64,000 nucleotides of DNA from positions 310,001 to 374,000 of the forward strand of contig UWYS01000006.1 in assembly GCA_900291925.1 (NCBI GenBank), written 5' to 3'. Shown here piece by piece: positions 29,055-40,326 of this stretch (the stretch's first letter is position 1; every line of letters starts with the position of its first letter). The position numbers and the translations under genes are program-made. The stretch is from Thecaphora thlaspeos (lineage: Eukaryota > Basidiomycota > Ustilaginomycetes > Urocystidales > Glomosporiaceae). Below the pieces are notes generated by a model, which did no database searches, was not told where the DNA came from, and was given only the letters and a program-made list of their open reading frames with translations.

Positions 29055-32000
29055 ATGACCTCGCTCACCACCATGTTTATCGTCGGCAAGGACGAGTACG
29101 TCGAGTTCAACGAGACGATGGGATTAAAGGCCTTCCTCGAACATATCTGGGACCAGAGCCAGACGCCGCTGCAGTCTCGAGGTGAGTCCAGGCGGCTCAA
29201 CGAGAATCATGTCCTCCCTCGCGCCGATCTGAGCCCAGTTAAACCATCCGCCTTGCCTTGTCTCGTCCTCTCGCGGCTCGACTGTTTCAGACGTATCCGC
29301 CGGCCATCTCCACTCTACCGGCGCTAGGATCTCATCGACGCCTCCCCCAAAGATAGAATTCCCCACCGTCTTCAGGGTCAAGGGCAAGGGCAATACCTAC
29401 CGGTCTAGTGGCAGGTATATCAGCTGGGACGAGCTCGCGCGGCTTAACCCGCTTGCCGTCAAGGCTCCGCCCAGCCTCGACGAGTTCAAGGCCAGAGGCG
29501 GCCAGGTCGGTTCCGGTCCCCGCCTCAAGCCGAGAGAGCTGCTTCGCCGCGATGAACCCATGGCAAAGGTCCGCAAGCAGGCAAGCCTGGCCGCCTCCTC
29601 CTTCAGCGAAAAGGACGGCTGGATCGGAGGAGCCTCGGAAAGCATCTACGCCACGGCAAAACCGGCCATGTCGCCTCCCACCTCCGACGGCAAGGCCAAG
29701 GACGGCGGCGGTGCCGGTGGGACGCCACAGCCGCAACAGCAGCCGACAATGCCAGCGACGCCAGAGAGAAAGACGGAGCAGCAGCCCTCTTCCGCGACCA
29801 AGTCCAAGTCGCTGCTGGAAAGGCTCGGCATCGAAGACCTCACCACGCCCCCGCCGAAAGCGGTCGGATCCAGCCCGCTGCGGACTACGCCTTCGCCCGG
29901 CATCCGGCGCCCTGGTGCCAAGATCCCGTCGCCACTGCCGCTCACCAGCCCGGCAAGGGTCAATGGGCCCCTGTCTCCCGGCGGCGCCAGAACACCTCTC
30001 AGCGCCTCTCACCCGCCTCCCGAGACGCCGCTCAAGATGTCGCACAGGGGGGGTCCGCAGACGCCCGCTACGCCCCATCACCCGCTATACGCCTACGCCG
30101 GCATGACCGAGAAGGATGCCGCCGCTAGAGCGAGCGGATTGGGGCTAGGCCTCACGCCGCACAAGCCAACGATTCCCTTTGCCCACCTCGGCAGCCCCGA
30201 GGGTCGCAATGGGCTGCTGCACGATCCGGCGACGGGTTCGTACCCACAGAGCAGCAACGACGGCTCGCCCTCCTATGCGATGAAGCCGGGCGCTGGTAGT
30301 GCGGCAGCTGCACCTGCCGCATCGTCGTCGACAGCGTCCACGGCCGGCTCCCAGATCGAAGCGATGCTCGAACGGCTGAGAAGGACTCGGACCGGACTGG
30401 GGACGGAAGCGAGCATGTGGGCTCCCAAGGCGAGCTCTTCTGCTACCGCCACCGCCGGCCCAAAATCTTCTTCGCAGAGCTCGTCCGCCCCAAAAAAGGG
30501 GCGATCGGGAGTCTCGGGCGTCGCTGCTGCTTCCGACAAGCTGAGCACGGCCATGGGTAGCGGCTCTTCCGCTGCCGCCGGAAGGAGGAAACCGGGTCAC
30601 AGGCACAACGGTCTGCAGCTCTCCCTGGGCCAGGGCATTGAGGTGATGCAGAACCTCGACGAAAAGGCCGAGGACGAGATGCTGGGTAGCGAGGAGCGAC
30701 AGGACGATGCAGCCGTTGACGGTTGGCTGGGCAACGTCGTACCTCCCACCCCTGCTCTCGGCGCCGACTCGCCTCAGTTCGAGAGCGGCGTCAACGGCCA
30801 CGGAAACGGGTCTTCGGGCTTCTGGGGGTCTACCGTGGCGTCAAGTCCCGAGGCGCCGAGGGCATCGCTCTTACCCACCAGGCCGCCGGCCAGCTCCAAG
30901 TCGACTGAGGGCGGCATGCTTGGCCTGCAGGAAGTGTGGAGCGGCGACGACGACGATGAGGCCCCTCTATTTGGACAGTCGGCCGCCAAAGAGGCGCCAA
31001 AATCTTCACGTAACGATCGCTCGCCATCTCTGACGGCGACTAAGGCGCCGCGGGCACCGCCGCCCTCGCTCAGCTACAGGCACAATAAGACGCCGTCGCC
31101 TTCGCATTTGCAGCTGGACGCTGGAAGTGGGCAGGACACGACGAGGCTGTCCCTATCGGTGTCGGCGCTAGCTGCGCCGAAGCCGGGGGAAAGCTCGCGC
31201 TCGCCTAGCCTGCGCCTCTCGCCCTCATCGATGCCTTCGCCACTCGACGACTCGGACGGCGACGCGGATGTCGAGGACGACAAGGACCAGGCCTCGCACG
31301 CGTCCCGCAAGCCAAGGTCCTCCCCCCGCTGCAGTCGACCGCAGCGGCGTAATGATACCTCGCCCATCCACGCCGGCGCAACCGCCGAGTCCGGACGGCC
31401 AAAGAAAGGCAAGAGGGACCCGGCAGAGAGGAAGTGGGGACGTCAGTCAAGCCAGAACGACAATGTCAAGCCTCAGGACGTCATCGACGGTGCGTCCAGG
31501 GATCAGAAGCACTCGGAGTTTCGGCCGCTTGAAGCGCCGGCTTCGCCGGCACTTCCAAGCGTTACTGAAGGCGCAAAGAAAGCTACTCAAGAAGCGAAGC
31601 TCGAGCTGGCCGAGGTTGCTTTCAGGCCTGCCGCAGCAGCAGAGGAGCAGGCACAGCATGGAGCGACAACTTCGTCACCGGAAGGCAACTCGGACGAGGC
31701 TTCCCTGAGAAGCCTACCACCTGTCGCAAACGAGCCGGTGTCTACTGAACCCCACAAAGATGCGGTAGCGGCAGGGTCCAACGATGCCGTAACGCCCACA
31801 GAGCATATTCGGGTCGGGCAAGATGACACAGCCGCCACAGCGTCCGCGGATCCAGCCACGGAGTCGTCACCCGAACATCACGATGACACCAAGACGGACA
31901 CCTCCACGAATCAAAGTGAACCCGCGCGTCCGAGCGCAGCAGCTGATCCTAGCGAAGAGCCGACCGCCGCCGCCTCGAGCGAGACTGAGAGCACCGCTAG

Positions 32001-33216
32001 CAAGGCGTTCCCTCGCTCCGAGTCCGGCTTCAACTGGGCCGAAGATGATGACGAGATCGACGACGCTCTGCCAGACCTCGAGGACTGGGGCATCACGATC
32101 CCGGCTACGCCTCGCTCCAAGTCGGACTCGTCGTTCGCTGCGCCGACAACGGCTGCTGCTTCTCCACTACCAGCGGCGACGACTAAACCTGACGAGAGGC
32201 CACAGCAGCAGCAGCGTCCACGGGCAGAAAGGAATTCTGAACCGGTGTGGAAGCGTGCTGATCGCGTCGTTCCCGGCAAAAACGGCCGGAAGGCGCAGGA
32301 AGAGCCTCCCAAGGGTCCGCTCGGCATTCGAATTACCGGTCGCGCCGCTGCCGCCGCCGCAACGGAGAAGCAGGACGCCGCTCTGACTCCGAGGAGGAAG
32401 CTTCTGGACGGCACCAAGTTTTCGATGCACGCCCAGAGCGCCAGAGCGGCCGAAGCGGCACCGCCGCCGCCGATTGTCGTCGCTACGCCTTACGGAAGGT
32501 GGAAGGCCAACAACGGCGTCGCCGCGCCCGCTGCTGCCGCTGCATCTGCAACTAAGGGCCATCTGGCAGTGGCCGAAGAGGAGCGCATGTCGGTTAAGGG
32601 TAGCGGAAGGAGACACGCACCGCCCGTCTCGCCGACGGCGTCTACGTCGTCCAGCCACCATGCGCCGACCGGCAGCGGCAAGGCATCGACGACGTCCACA
32701 GATTCAGCCTCCCGTCGCGATCGACCGGCAGTTCGACCGCGTGTAGCGGCCGACAGCGGAGCCTTTGCCCGGCTGGTGGGCGGGACCGTCAACAGTGCCG
32801 CTGCATCGTCACCCGCAAACTCGGCCACCCCGAACCACCACCACAGAAACGGCGCCGCCGCCGCTGCCAAGAGCGCCGGCCCGCCGTCAAGCAAGAAGGA
32901 CCTCGGTGCAGCCGGATCGATGCATGCACCCAGAGCTCTGCCCCCGCACCTTGCGGATGCAAGCATCACGTCTGCCTCTGCACCGGTCGCTTCGCCTATC
33001 GCCAAGGTGTTTGTCCGTCTACCGTCGGGATCGCAGCCGAATGGAAGGACAGCGTCCGTGTCCGCGAGCGCGAACGCTTCGGAAGCCGCGGAAGCGCCGA
33101 GGCTGCCGAACGGATTCGAACACAACAGTGGAAGGAGGAGGCCCGGTGGAAATAGATCTGGATCGGGCGCCGGAGGTGGTGCGAGTGAAGGAAGAGGGGC
33201 AAAGAAAAGACGTTGA
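29055..33216 (+). CDS. Unrecognised 1350-residue, largely disordered protein
   Basis: Exons 29055-29181 and 29291-33216. I do not recognise the family. The N-terminal about 150 residues look folded (MTSLTTMFIVGKDEYVEFNE, GLKAFLEHIWDQSQTPLQS, KIEFPTVFRVKGKGNTYRSS, YISWDELARLNPLAVKAPPS). The intron lies inside this region and its phase joins it cleanly. The rest is Ala/Ser/Pro-rich with repeated TP and SP pairs, consistent with many phosphorylation sites. Near residue 930 is an acidic-aromatic patch, SGFNWAEDDDEIDDALPDLE followed by DWGITIPATP, that looks like a conserved short interaction motif. The tail is Gly/Arg-rich and ends in GAKKRR, a possible nuclear signal. It may be a nuclear or RNA-associated scaffold, but I make no functional claim. 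Confidence 0.8.
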
Positions 33217-33457
33217 CCTCCGCACCCCCTAGACGAGTGTCGTGTATCGATGCCTTTCTATCGTCCATTCAGTATACACTACAACTTACCATCCAAGGTT
33301 TACCCTCATCGATTCCATCCATCAACAACCAGTAAGACCGTTCCAAAACACCAACTCTGTATTGTAGAAGGAGGAAGGTCATCTCTTAACCATCCGAAGT
33401 CGAGAAAAGAAAATTAGAATCCTATCCGAATCGAGCGAGCTGGCTGATCGATGATGG

Positions 33458-34164
33458 TTAAGCACGTAGACGTTCTTCGAGCATAGGTTTCGAGAGTTCT
33501 CCATCTCGAACATCGATGATCTTGGCGATGTCGACTTGGACGCTAAAGTTGGAGAGCGCCGAAGCGTAGAGCATGGATTGGTCGTTGGAAGATGTCGTAG
33601 GTGCCCAGCTGTATCGTATCAGTCGTGACGAAGAGGGAAAACAAAGCGTTAAAAGACGTGAGTTCGGGATGGTGTGATGGAAAGAAGCGAGATGGGCAGG
33701 GTGGACGTACTAGATGATGGAAAGAGGCTGCGTGAAAGAGAAGGAAAAACAAGGTTTTGTCAATGACAAGACGGAGAGGAGGGATGGAAGAGAAGAGGGA
33801 GGATACTCACATAGCTGATCCTCCCGTCGCGATGTTCCAGCTTCATGCTAACTACCAAGAACCTAGGACTGTTCTCCGGTAGTTCTACACCTCTCCAACC
33901 ATGTCCTCGTCCAACATCCTCAGCAAACCACCCCACACTTCCAGCTTGCAGAAAGCAAGAAAGGAGAGAAGGCATTCAGGACATACCTTCAACAATCTCC
34001 TCAATGCTCCCCTCCAAACGCTCTTCAACGACAACTTGAAGCTGCTTCTTGTCGATCTTATAGACGAGAGCAGAGAGACCGCTCGACGAGGATTTAGAGA
34101 GGCGGAACTTTTTCGTCTCGTCCAAGACGGATGAGGGGATGTCGACTGTCGTTGTTGTGCTCAT
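33458..34164 (-). CDS. GMF1: Glia maturation factor (ADF-homology; Aim7/Gmf1)
   Basis: ADF-homology protein that binds the Arp2/3 complex and debranches actin filaments. Exons 34164-33987, 33890-33811, 33727-33711 (17 nt) and 33608-33458, giving 141 residues (mammalian GMF 142). Conserved segments: LDETKKFRLSKSSSSGLSAL, YKIDKKQLQVVVEERLEGSI, ELPENSPRFLVVSMKLEHRD, GRISYPLSIIYWAPTTSSND, QSMLYASALSNFSVQVDIAK and IIDVRDGELSKPMLEERL. The tiny third exon supplies PLSII between the ISY and YWAP strands, and without it the ADF fold would lack a strand. The exon 2 acceptor (ggagag) is purine-rich and therefore weak but is the only one restoring frame. Confidence 0.92.
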
Positions 34165-34627
34165 GTTTTTCGGCGGTAATCGTTAGGTTGTGGTGGTGGT
34201 GAGAGATGAAAGGAGAAGAGAGGAGGGGGAAAAGGAGAGAGGGACGACGACCCTCTACTCGCAAAGGCTCGGGAAAGCTTACACAGACCGAGGGCGTGAA
34301 CGGGCCACGCACATTTGGCCGCGGGGCCATCGCGCCGGACCAACGGAACAGAACACGCACACGACGGGAGGCACACCACGACACAAGCGCACAACGTCGT
34401 CGCAGGGGCACGTACCGACGCTCGACGAGACGCAACGCAACGGTAGGGGGAGAGAGAGAAAGAAAGGGTTCTTCTGTCCTTGGAGCTTCTCCACCATCTC
34501 GTGACTATACATCGCCGAACAAGAGAACAAAGGGAGGGGAAAGGAGCGGAAAAGATAACAGCAGGGACAGAGAGATGGGCAGCGGAAAGGGGCAGGAAGC
34601 AGTCTAGATCCCGTGGCGGTACCGTCC
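34165..34627. other. Intergenic stretch between GMF start and oxidoreductase stop
   Basis: Promoter side of GMF and 3' flank of the oxidoreductase, both on the - strand. Purine-rich on the + strand; no further gene seen. Confidence 0.55.
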
Positions 34628-36349
34628 CTACTTGACCGGCTTCTTGGCGCTCTTCTCGCTCGCCTCCCGGATGGCCCAGGTGAGGGCGTAGGTCTTGACG
34701 GCGTCCTCGTACGAGCTGAGGATGGGCGCAGCGCCCGGGCCCTTTTTGACGCAGTCAATCAGGTTCGAGACCTCCGAGAAGAAGGGGTCGTCGTTCTGGT
34801 AGCGCACCACCTCCTCGTGGTCGTCGCCCGGGCGGCGGAAGTAGAGCGCCGGCGCATTGTACGGGTCGACCAGGCGCAGGCTGTAGCCATCAGCCAGGAC
34901 GTCAATCTCGGTCGAGTAGTTGAGGCCCTGCAGCGAGACGGCGTGCGTCAGCGAGCCGACGGCGCCCGACTTGTACTTCCAAGTCGCGCAGGTGATGCGC
35001 GGAATGCGGTTCTCGGGCGCCACCTTGCTCTCGTCGACGGGGATCTTGGAGAGCTCGCCGGCCGGTTCGAAGTACTCGAGCGAGTGGGCCGCGACGGTCG
35101 AGAGGTCGACCTCGCCGCCAAAGTAGCGCGACAGGTCGCAGAAGTGGGTCGCCTGCTCGACGATCGGGCCGCATGTCTGCGACTTGTCCCACCAGTCGAG
35201 CTTGGCCGTGTGTTCGTAGGCCATGATGTAGCGCGCGTTGGTCGCCATCACCTTGAGGTTGTTCTCCTCGAGAATCTGCTTCATCTTCTGGACCACCTTG
35301 AGGTAGCGGAGCATGTAGCCGACCGAGATGACGTTGCCCGACTTGACGAGCGCATCGGCCACCTTCTGGGCGTCCTCGACGGGTCCGGTCGAGACCGGCT
35401 TCTCGATGAAGATGGCGACGTCGGGGAAGGCCTCGATCAGCTTCTTCTCGAGGTCCTTGCCCGGCTGCTCTCGGCCGCGGTACTGGGGAGGCGATCCGAC
35501 CCAGATGGCGCTACGGAGGGGCGGGCGGACAGGCGGGTGAAAGGGTGGGTTGGAGCGGGAAGGTTAGCAGTCGGGCCTCCGCCGCCGGTCACAGACGACC
35601 TCAGAGGTCTCCCGCGGCGTCACTCACTGAGGCTTCTGGTTGGCCGGCATGTTGGCAACGTAGTCGGCAAAGGTAGGGTAGACGACGGTGTCCTTGTATG
35701 CGCTCAGCACGAACGAGTTCCTCTTGATGTTGAGCGCAGCCTCGGCCCGCTGGGCGCTGGGGTCAATCAGGGCCACGACCTTGAGACGAGGGCCGAGCTT
35801 GCTGTTGGACGGAGAAGGCAGGCAAGTGAAGGGTTCAGATTCACAGGGTTAGCCGCTGCTTTTGCTTCCGCGCTTGTCGCCGAGACTCGTTTCAATCAAC
35901 TCACTGCTCGAGACGAAAGGAGTGGTTCCATGGCCCCTCGTCGGAACCTGCGAAATGAAGCGGCGAAGGAAGGAAAGGTCGAAGATGCGTTTCTGTTCAG
36001 GAGTAGGCTCGAGCACGGACGAACAGTTCTCTCTGGACGCGTCGCAAAGATCTCGGCGGTACTGACCAAAGTTAATGTTACCGGCGCCGACGATGACGAC
36101 GTTGAAGTCGGCACCGGGAGCGGGAGGTTCCATCTTATCCATCGAGGTCGCTGCGTTAGGGTCAAAGTCGACCGACTGCGAGCCGTCATTGGAGGCGAAG
36201 CCGCGGACGCCGGCGACGGCGACGGCACTCGGGAGGAAGGCCGATGTCGCCTGCTTGAAGATGGGCTGGGCGACGGGTCGGACGGAGCGAGGCAGGGCCT
36301 GCCTGCTGGCCGAAGTCAACTGGCGCAGAGGGAGGGAGGCGCGCATCAT
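34628..36349 (-). CDS. Gfo/Idh/MocA-family oxidoreductase, probably mitochondrial
   Basis: NAD(P)-dependent dehydrogenase of the Gfo/Idh/MocA fold; substrate unknown. Exons 36349-36067, 35947-35905, 35801-35628 and 35510-34628, giving 460 residues. The first about 55 residues (MMRASLPLRQLTSASRQALP onward) are Arg/Ser-rich and ahead of VRGFAS, a good mitochondrial presequence with an R-x-F-A-S-like cleavage site. The Rossmann motif is NVVIVGAGNINFGSDEGPWN, with the dinucleotide loop GAGNINFG. Then come VVALIDPSAQRAE, AIWVGSPPQYRG, and the family EKP motif in IFIEKPVSTGPVEDAQKVAD (about residue 204). The C-terminal sheet domain contains GYMLRYLKV, DWWDKSQTCGPIVEQATHFC and DLSRYFGGEVD. The conserved Lys of EKP and the C-terminal His fit a working enzyme. 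Start is the first of two adjacent ATG codons. Confidence 0.88.
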
Positions 36350-37497
36350 CACGGCGGCGGCGAGAGGAAGGTGGAGGCAGCAGTTGGTCTCTCGAGACTG
36401 TCTAGATGTGGTCTAGGACGGGGAAAGGTGGTGGGCTCGACAGAAGTGCCGGTGGAGGATGTGGTGGCGATGGAGTGGCGATGGAGGAAGGTCGGAGGGG
36501 GGGGGGGGGGGGGGGAGGGAAGAAGAGCGAGTCTGAGCGGTCAACGCTGCTGCTGGGAGACGAGATGGGTCGACAGGCGGGGGCCGGAGGGGAGAGGGCG
36601 CCCAGGGAAGTAGGGGAGGTGACCCGTGCGACGGGGCGGACGAGACACAGTACGCCGCGGGCAGCGCCAGAGTGCCGGCCTCCCTCCACGCATCAGATCG
36701 GCATCAGCGTAAATTCGCCGTCGCCTTCGCCTTCGCCGCCGCAGGGTTCCACCGCCGACAACGGCCTCGGGCCCGCACCGCCTTAGCTGGTTGCTTCTTC
36801 CTCCAGGTCTTACCCTCCCCCTGCTGCCACGAGCCCCTTGCTCATCCTGCCTCCTGCCCTGCCTGCTCACAATGCACCCTGCACGCCGAGCCAGACCGAG
36901 ACCTTCCTGTCCGCGGTCGCTGCCCGCACTGTCGCCGATAGACGACGAACTTCGGCATCTTCGCCGCACGTCGCACACCGCTCGCTCATTCAAGTTTGTC
37001 GGCCTCTGATGATTCATAAAATCGACAAGCTCGACAATAAGGCCAAGAAATTTTCTTCCTCTCATCAGCAGGCGGGGCGGGCTGGCAGGCAAGCTCGCTC
37101 GCTCGGATCGTCCGAGGTAAGGCTGGGAGACGATGCCGGTGACGTTGACGCGCAGCCTTTCAAAGACCCTACTGGAAAGCGGACCCTGCGCTTCGAATTT
37201 CTGGAGATGGCGCCCGCCGTCGAAGGGCAGGTAGGCAGGGGCCGCATCACAACCGACCGTCGCGGCTGACTGCGGCGCATCGGAGCGGATGTGATCCTCA
37301 AACCATACCACCAGCCTCTGAGCGCGACGGACAAGTGCAACAGACTCGGCACTCGGGCAGTCGTTCCGCTTTGGTTTGGTTTCCTTGCGACCCGGTACAC
37401 ACATGGCAGACGCTTCAAACGGGCGACAGACGATCGGAAAGTGATTCGGCTAGAGAGCACCAGCACAAACTGGCCTCCATTCGGCCTCGGGTGAACG
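36350..37497. other. Intergenic region of about 1.15 kb
   Basis: Upstream of the oxidoreductase and 3' of aminopeptidase P. Holds a run of 19 G (36497-36515). Several frames cross it but none shows conserved protein features. Confidence 0.5.
36497..36515 (+). repeat. Homopolymer run of 19 G
   Basis: Uninterrupted G tract about 150 bp upstream of the oxidoreductase start. Such tracts are assembly-fragile and can form quadruplexes. Confidence 0.8.
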
Positions 37498-39525
37498 CTA
37501 CTGTCGACGCAGCCAGCGCGTAGCTCTGCGGTCGTCCTTGACAAGCGGCAGAAGGTTCTTACGGACCTCGGCGTTGTGCTCCTTCAGCCATCGGGCCTCC
37601 GCATAGGTCAGCAGCTTGTGATCGACCAGGTTGGTGGCGATGGGGACCTGCGTGATACGCTCGAAGCCGTACCAGCTCGACTGGCCGAATCCCCGGTGCG
37701 TTTGGACGCGGGTCACCGCAACCAGCGATTCGATCCGGATGCCAAAGTGGCCCTCCTCGTAGAATCCGGGCTCGTTGCTCAGCACCATGCCCTCGAGCAG
37801 CGCTACAGGCGTCTTGGAGCCGCCCGACGAGCTCGAGAAGCCCTGCGGCCCTTCGTGGACGTTGAGGTAGCTCCCGACGCCATGACCCGTGCCGTGGAGG
37901 TAGTTGTAGCCGTCTGACCACAGCGGCTGCCGCGCCAGACAGTCGAGCTGGGCGCCCGTCGTGCCCGCCGGGAACTTGGCTACATCGAGGGCGATGTGAC
38001 CCTGCAAAATGCGGGTGTAGGCGCGTTTCTGCTCGTCGCTCGGCCGGCCAAAGTGGACGGTGCGAGTGCAATCGATTGTACCGTCGTGATACTGGGCGCC
38101 GGAGTCGTTGAGGTAGGGCGTGGACCGATCGATGGTCCGGCTTCCCTTTGCGGGCGTCTCGTAGTGTGGGAGCGCGGCGTTGGGGCCCGAGGCGCTGATG
38201 GCGTCGTACGCTTCGCCGGCGTAGAGCGCGGTATGCTGTCGGATCTCCTGGAACTCGACAGCGGCGTCGTGCTCGTCGAGCTTCAGCCCCTTGACCCTGA
38301 CCTGCTCCTCGAGCCAGGCCGCCCAGCGGACCCAGGCGGCGCCGTCGCGCAGATGCGCTGCCCGGAAGCCTGCCAGCTCCGCCTGGTTCTTGACCGCCTT
38401 TCGCAGCGCGAGGGGCGAAGGATTGACGACCGTGAAGTTATCGTCGCCCACCGCATTAGCGACAGCGTAAGAGACCTTTTCACCGGAGACGAGCTTGGCC
38501 CGGGATCCGTCATCGCCGCAAGCCCCTTCTCGTTTTCCTCCCCTCGTCGACGACGATGGCGACTCGCCTGCCCACTGGCGAGATGTGAGATAGTCCCATA
38601 TCTCTTCGTACGGCCTGACCTCGAGCTTGAGCTCGTCGCGGACATACCGATCGGCATCGCTTCCGGGCGCGAGGAGGTCCTCGCTGACGAAAAAGGCCGT
38701 GTGGTTGCGGGCGACAACGACGTAGGCGGGAAAGACCGGGTTGCACGGGATCGAGGCGCCGCGAAGGTTGAGGGCCCAGGCGACCTCGTCGAGCGTGGCG
38801 ATGATAAAGGCTGAGTTGGCTGGCTGAGCCTCCAAATCCTTACGGACATCGGCCAGCTTTTCTCGCGCCGACTTGCCGGCGTACTTGAGATGATGGACCC
38901 TGATGGGGGCGTCGATGGGCGCCGGACGCTCATCCCCCCAGGCGACATCGACGAGGTTTCTGGTCGGGAAGACAGCCTCGGCTTTCTTGGCGGCCAACGA
39001 AGTGACGAGAGCCTTGCCCTCTGTAGAGCTGATTAGCGCCGGGTCGAGGCCGACCTTTGTGCCCTCCTTGATCTGATCCAGTAGCCAGGCGGGCCAGTCC
39101 TTGACGCCCGTCTGGCCGACTTTGTGGAGCGTCCAGTTGTCATCGAGCTGCTCAGCAGCTTGGACATGGTAGCGGCCGTCTGCGAACAGGTGGGCCGAGC
39201 CTCGGGCGACCACTGCAGTACCTGCGGAGCCGGAGAAGTTGGAGATCCAGACGCGGCGCTGCTCGCTGGGAGCCGTGTACTCGCTCCCATGTTGATCATC
39301 GGTCGGCACGATATGGAAGTCGCAGGCCTCATCGTCCATCAGGCGACGGAGCGCCTCGAGACGAGGACCGGTGACGTTGGGTTTCGAAGCCAAAGACGAG
39401 GCGAAGAGCGATCTCTCATCCTTAACGTGCTGTGCCTCCTCGGCGATCAGGGTTCGCTCGCTGAGCAGCGACGAGGCCCTCTTCGAGGAAGAGCTCGATG
39501 CTGTAAGGAAGTCGAAACAGCCCAT
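37498..39525 (-). CDS. Xaa-Pro aminopeptidase (aminopeptidase P, M24B)
   Basis: Metallopeptidase that removes the N-terminal residue before proline; likely cytosolic. One exon, 675 residues, in the range of eukaryotic XPNPEP1. The three-domain order is visible: N-terminal creatinase-like domain beginning LEALRRLMDDEACDFHIVPT and RRVWISNFSGSAGTAVV, a middle domain with WALNLRGASIPCNPVFPAYV, then the pita-bread domain. Its metal ligands appear in order: the two Asp of NDSGAQYHDGTIDCTRT (near residues 470-482), His in GTGHGVGSYLNVHEGP (near 546), Glu in NEPGFYEEGHFGIRIE (near 587) and the last Glu in that same run. The N-terminal MGCFDFLTASSSSS has a Gly-Cys pair, which could be acylated, but that is speculation. 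An Arg/Gly/Ser-rich loop sits in the middle domain. Confidence 0.93.
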   Translation of the reverse strand: MGCFDFLTASSSSSKRASSLLSERTLIAEEAQHVKDERSLFASSLASKPNVTGPRLEALRRLMDDEACDFHIVPTDDQHGSEYTAPSEQRRVWISNFSGSAGTAVVARGSAHLFADGRYHVQAAEQLDDNWTLHKVGQTGVKDWPAWLLDQIKEGTKVGLDPALISSTEGKALVTSLAAKKAEAVFPTRNLVDVAWGDERPAPIDAPIRVHHLKYAGKSAREKLADVRKDLEAQPANSAFIIATLDEVAWALNLRGASIPCNPVFPAYVVVARNHTAFFVSEDLLAPGSDADRYVRDELKLEVRPYEEIWDYLTSRQWAGESPSSSTRGGKREGACGDDGSRAKLVSGEKVSYAVANAVGDDNFTVVNPSPLALRKAVKNQAELAGFRAAHLRDGAAWVRWAAWLEEQVRVKGLKLDEHDAAVEFQEIRQHTALYAGEAYDAISASGPNAALPHYETPAKGSRTIDRSTPYLNDSGAQYHDGTIDCTRTVHFGRPSDEQKRAYTRILQGHIALDVAKFPAGTTGAQLDCLARQPLWSDGYNYLHGTGHGVGSYLNVHEGPQGFSSSSGGSKTPVALLEGMVLSNEPGFYEEGHFGIRIESLVAVTRVQTHRGFGQSSWYGFERITQVPIATNLVDHKLLTYAEARWLKEHNAEVRKNLLPLVKDDRRATRWLRRQ

Positions 39526-40326
39526 TTCGCGCGAGTCCTGTGTCTCTTGTTGGTGATCGAATGCAGAGGTAGGAAGGCGATTGTGGGGCTAGGGGAGTGT
39601 GGCGGCGCGTGGTGCTGGTAATTCTAAGACTACAATGCGGCGATCGATAGCAGGAGATTCAGGTCGAGCGTTCCAATGGGTCGCAGCAGCCTCGTACATA
39701 TCGGCTCACCTCGCTCTCGGACCTCTGCCTGCCGGCGGCCCCCACGCCTCACACACTGCTCTGCATGCTGGCCGGTGCACGCGCCCCCATGCCCTAGTGG
39801 CTGCTGCCGAGGTCTCGCGAGACACGTCTCGCGCGAATAAATACAGTCAGCGGGACGCGTCGTCCGCAGACGCGCCCGGGCCGGCCAGACGCGTCTCGCG
39901 CGAGGAAAAACCTGCAGACCACGTCCGGTCGCGTCTCTAGAGACAGCACCTCCACTTTGAAGCATTTTTCGCCCGAGTAAACTCACGACCCCGCCCTCGT
40001 CGACCTGCCTCCCGGCGGCTCTCGCCCGAATAAACACCCCATCTCGCCTCAACAAAGGACGATGCGTCAGTGCGGGCGGGCCACTCCGACCTTTCTGGGC
40101 ACTGCAGCAAGCAAATCTTTTTGTGGAGCAAGAGCGTCGCGCGTTTCCCAAAAAGAAAAGAGCAACACAACACTTTAACTCTCTCTTACTCACTTTCCTT
40201 TCCTTTCGCGATCCTTTACCACCATCATCATCGCTCGCTTTCAACTGACTGCGCCTCTCCACGGACCACCATACCACATCTGCAATTCCTTCTACCACGG
40301 TACGAGAAGCAAAGGTCATCTGCACA
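39526..40326. other. Divergent promoter region of aminopeptidase P and tubulin cofactor A
   Basis: Contains the inverted copies of the CTCGSGCGAG element (39813-40038). A pyrimidine-rich leader precedes the cofactor A start. No gene seen. Confidence 0.6.
39813..40038 (-). repeat. Cluster of CTCGSGCGAG elements, reverse orientation
   Basis: Read on the - strand, four copies resemble GTTTACTCGSGCGAGACGCG: at 39826-39843, 39888-39910, 39965-39985 and 40016-40038. They are spaced about 50-77 bp. A perfect palindrome TCTCGCGAGA lies at 39813-39822. The same element forms the array at 47.4-48.35 kb in the opposite orientation. Confidence 0.75.

Noticed and set aside
37498..39525. Possible hidden intron in the aminopeptidase P coding region
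   Set aside because: No GTGAGT or GTACGT donor with a matching acceptor was seen, and the metal-ligand motifs are continuous in one frame.
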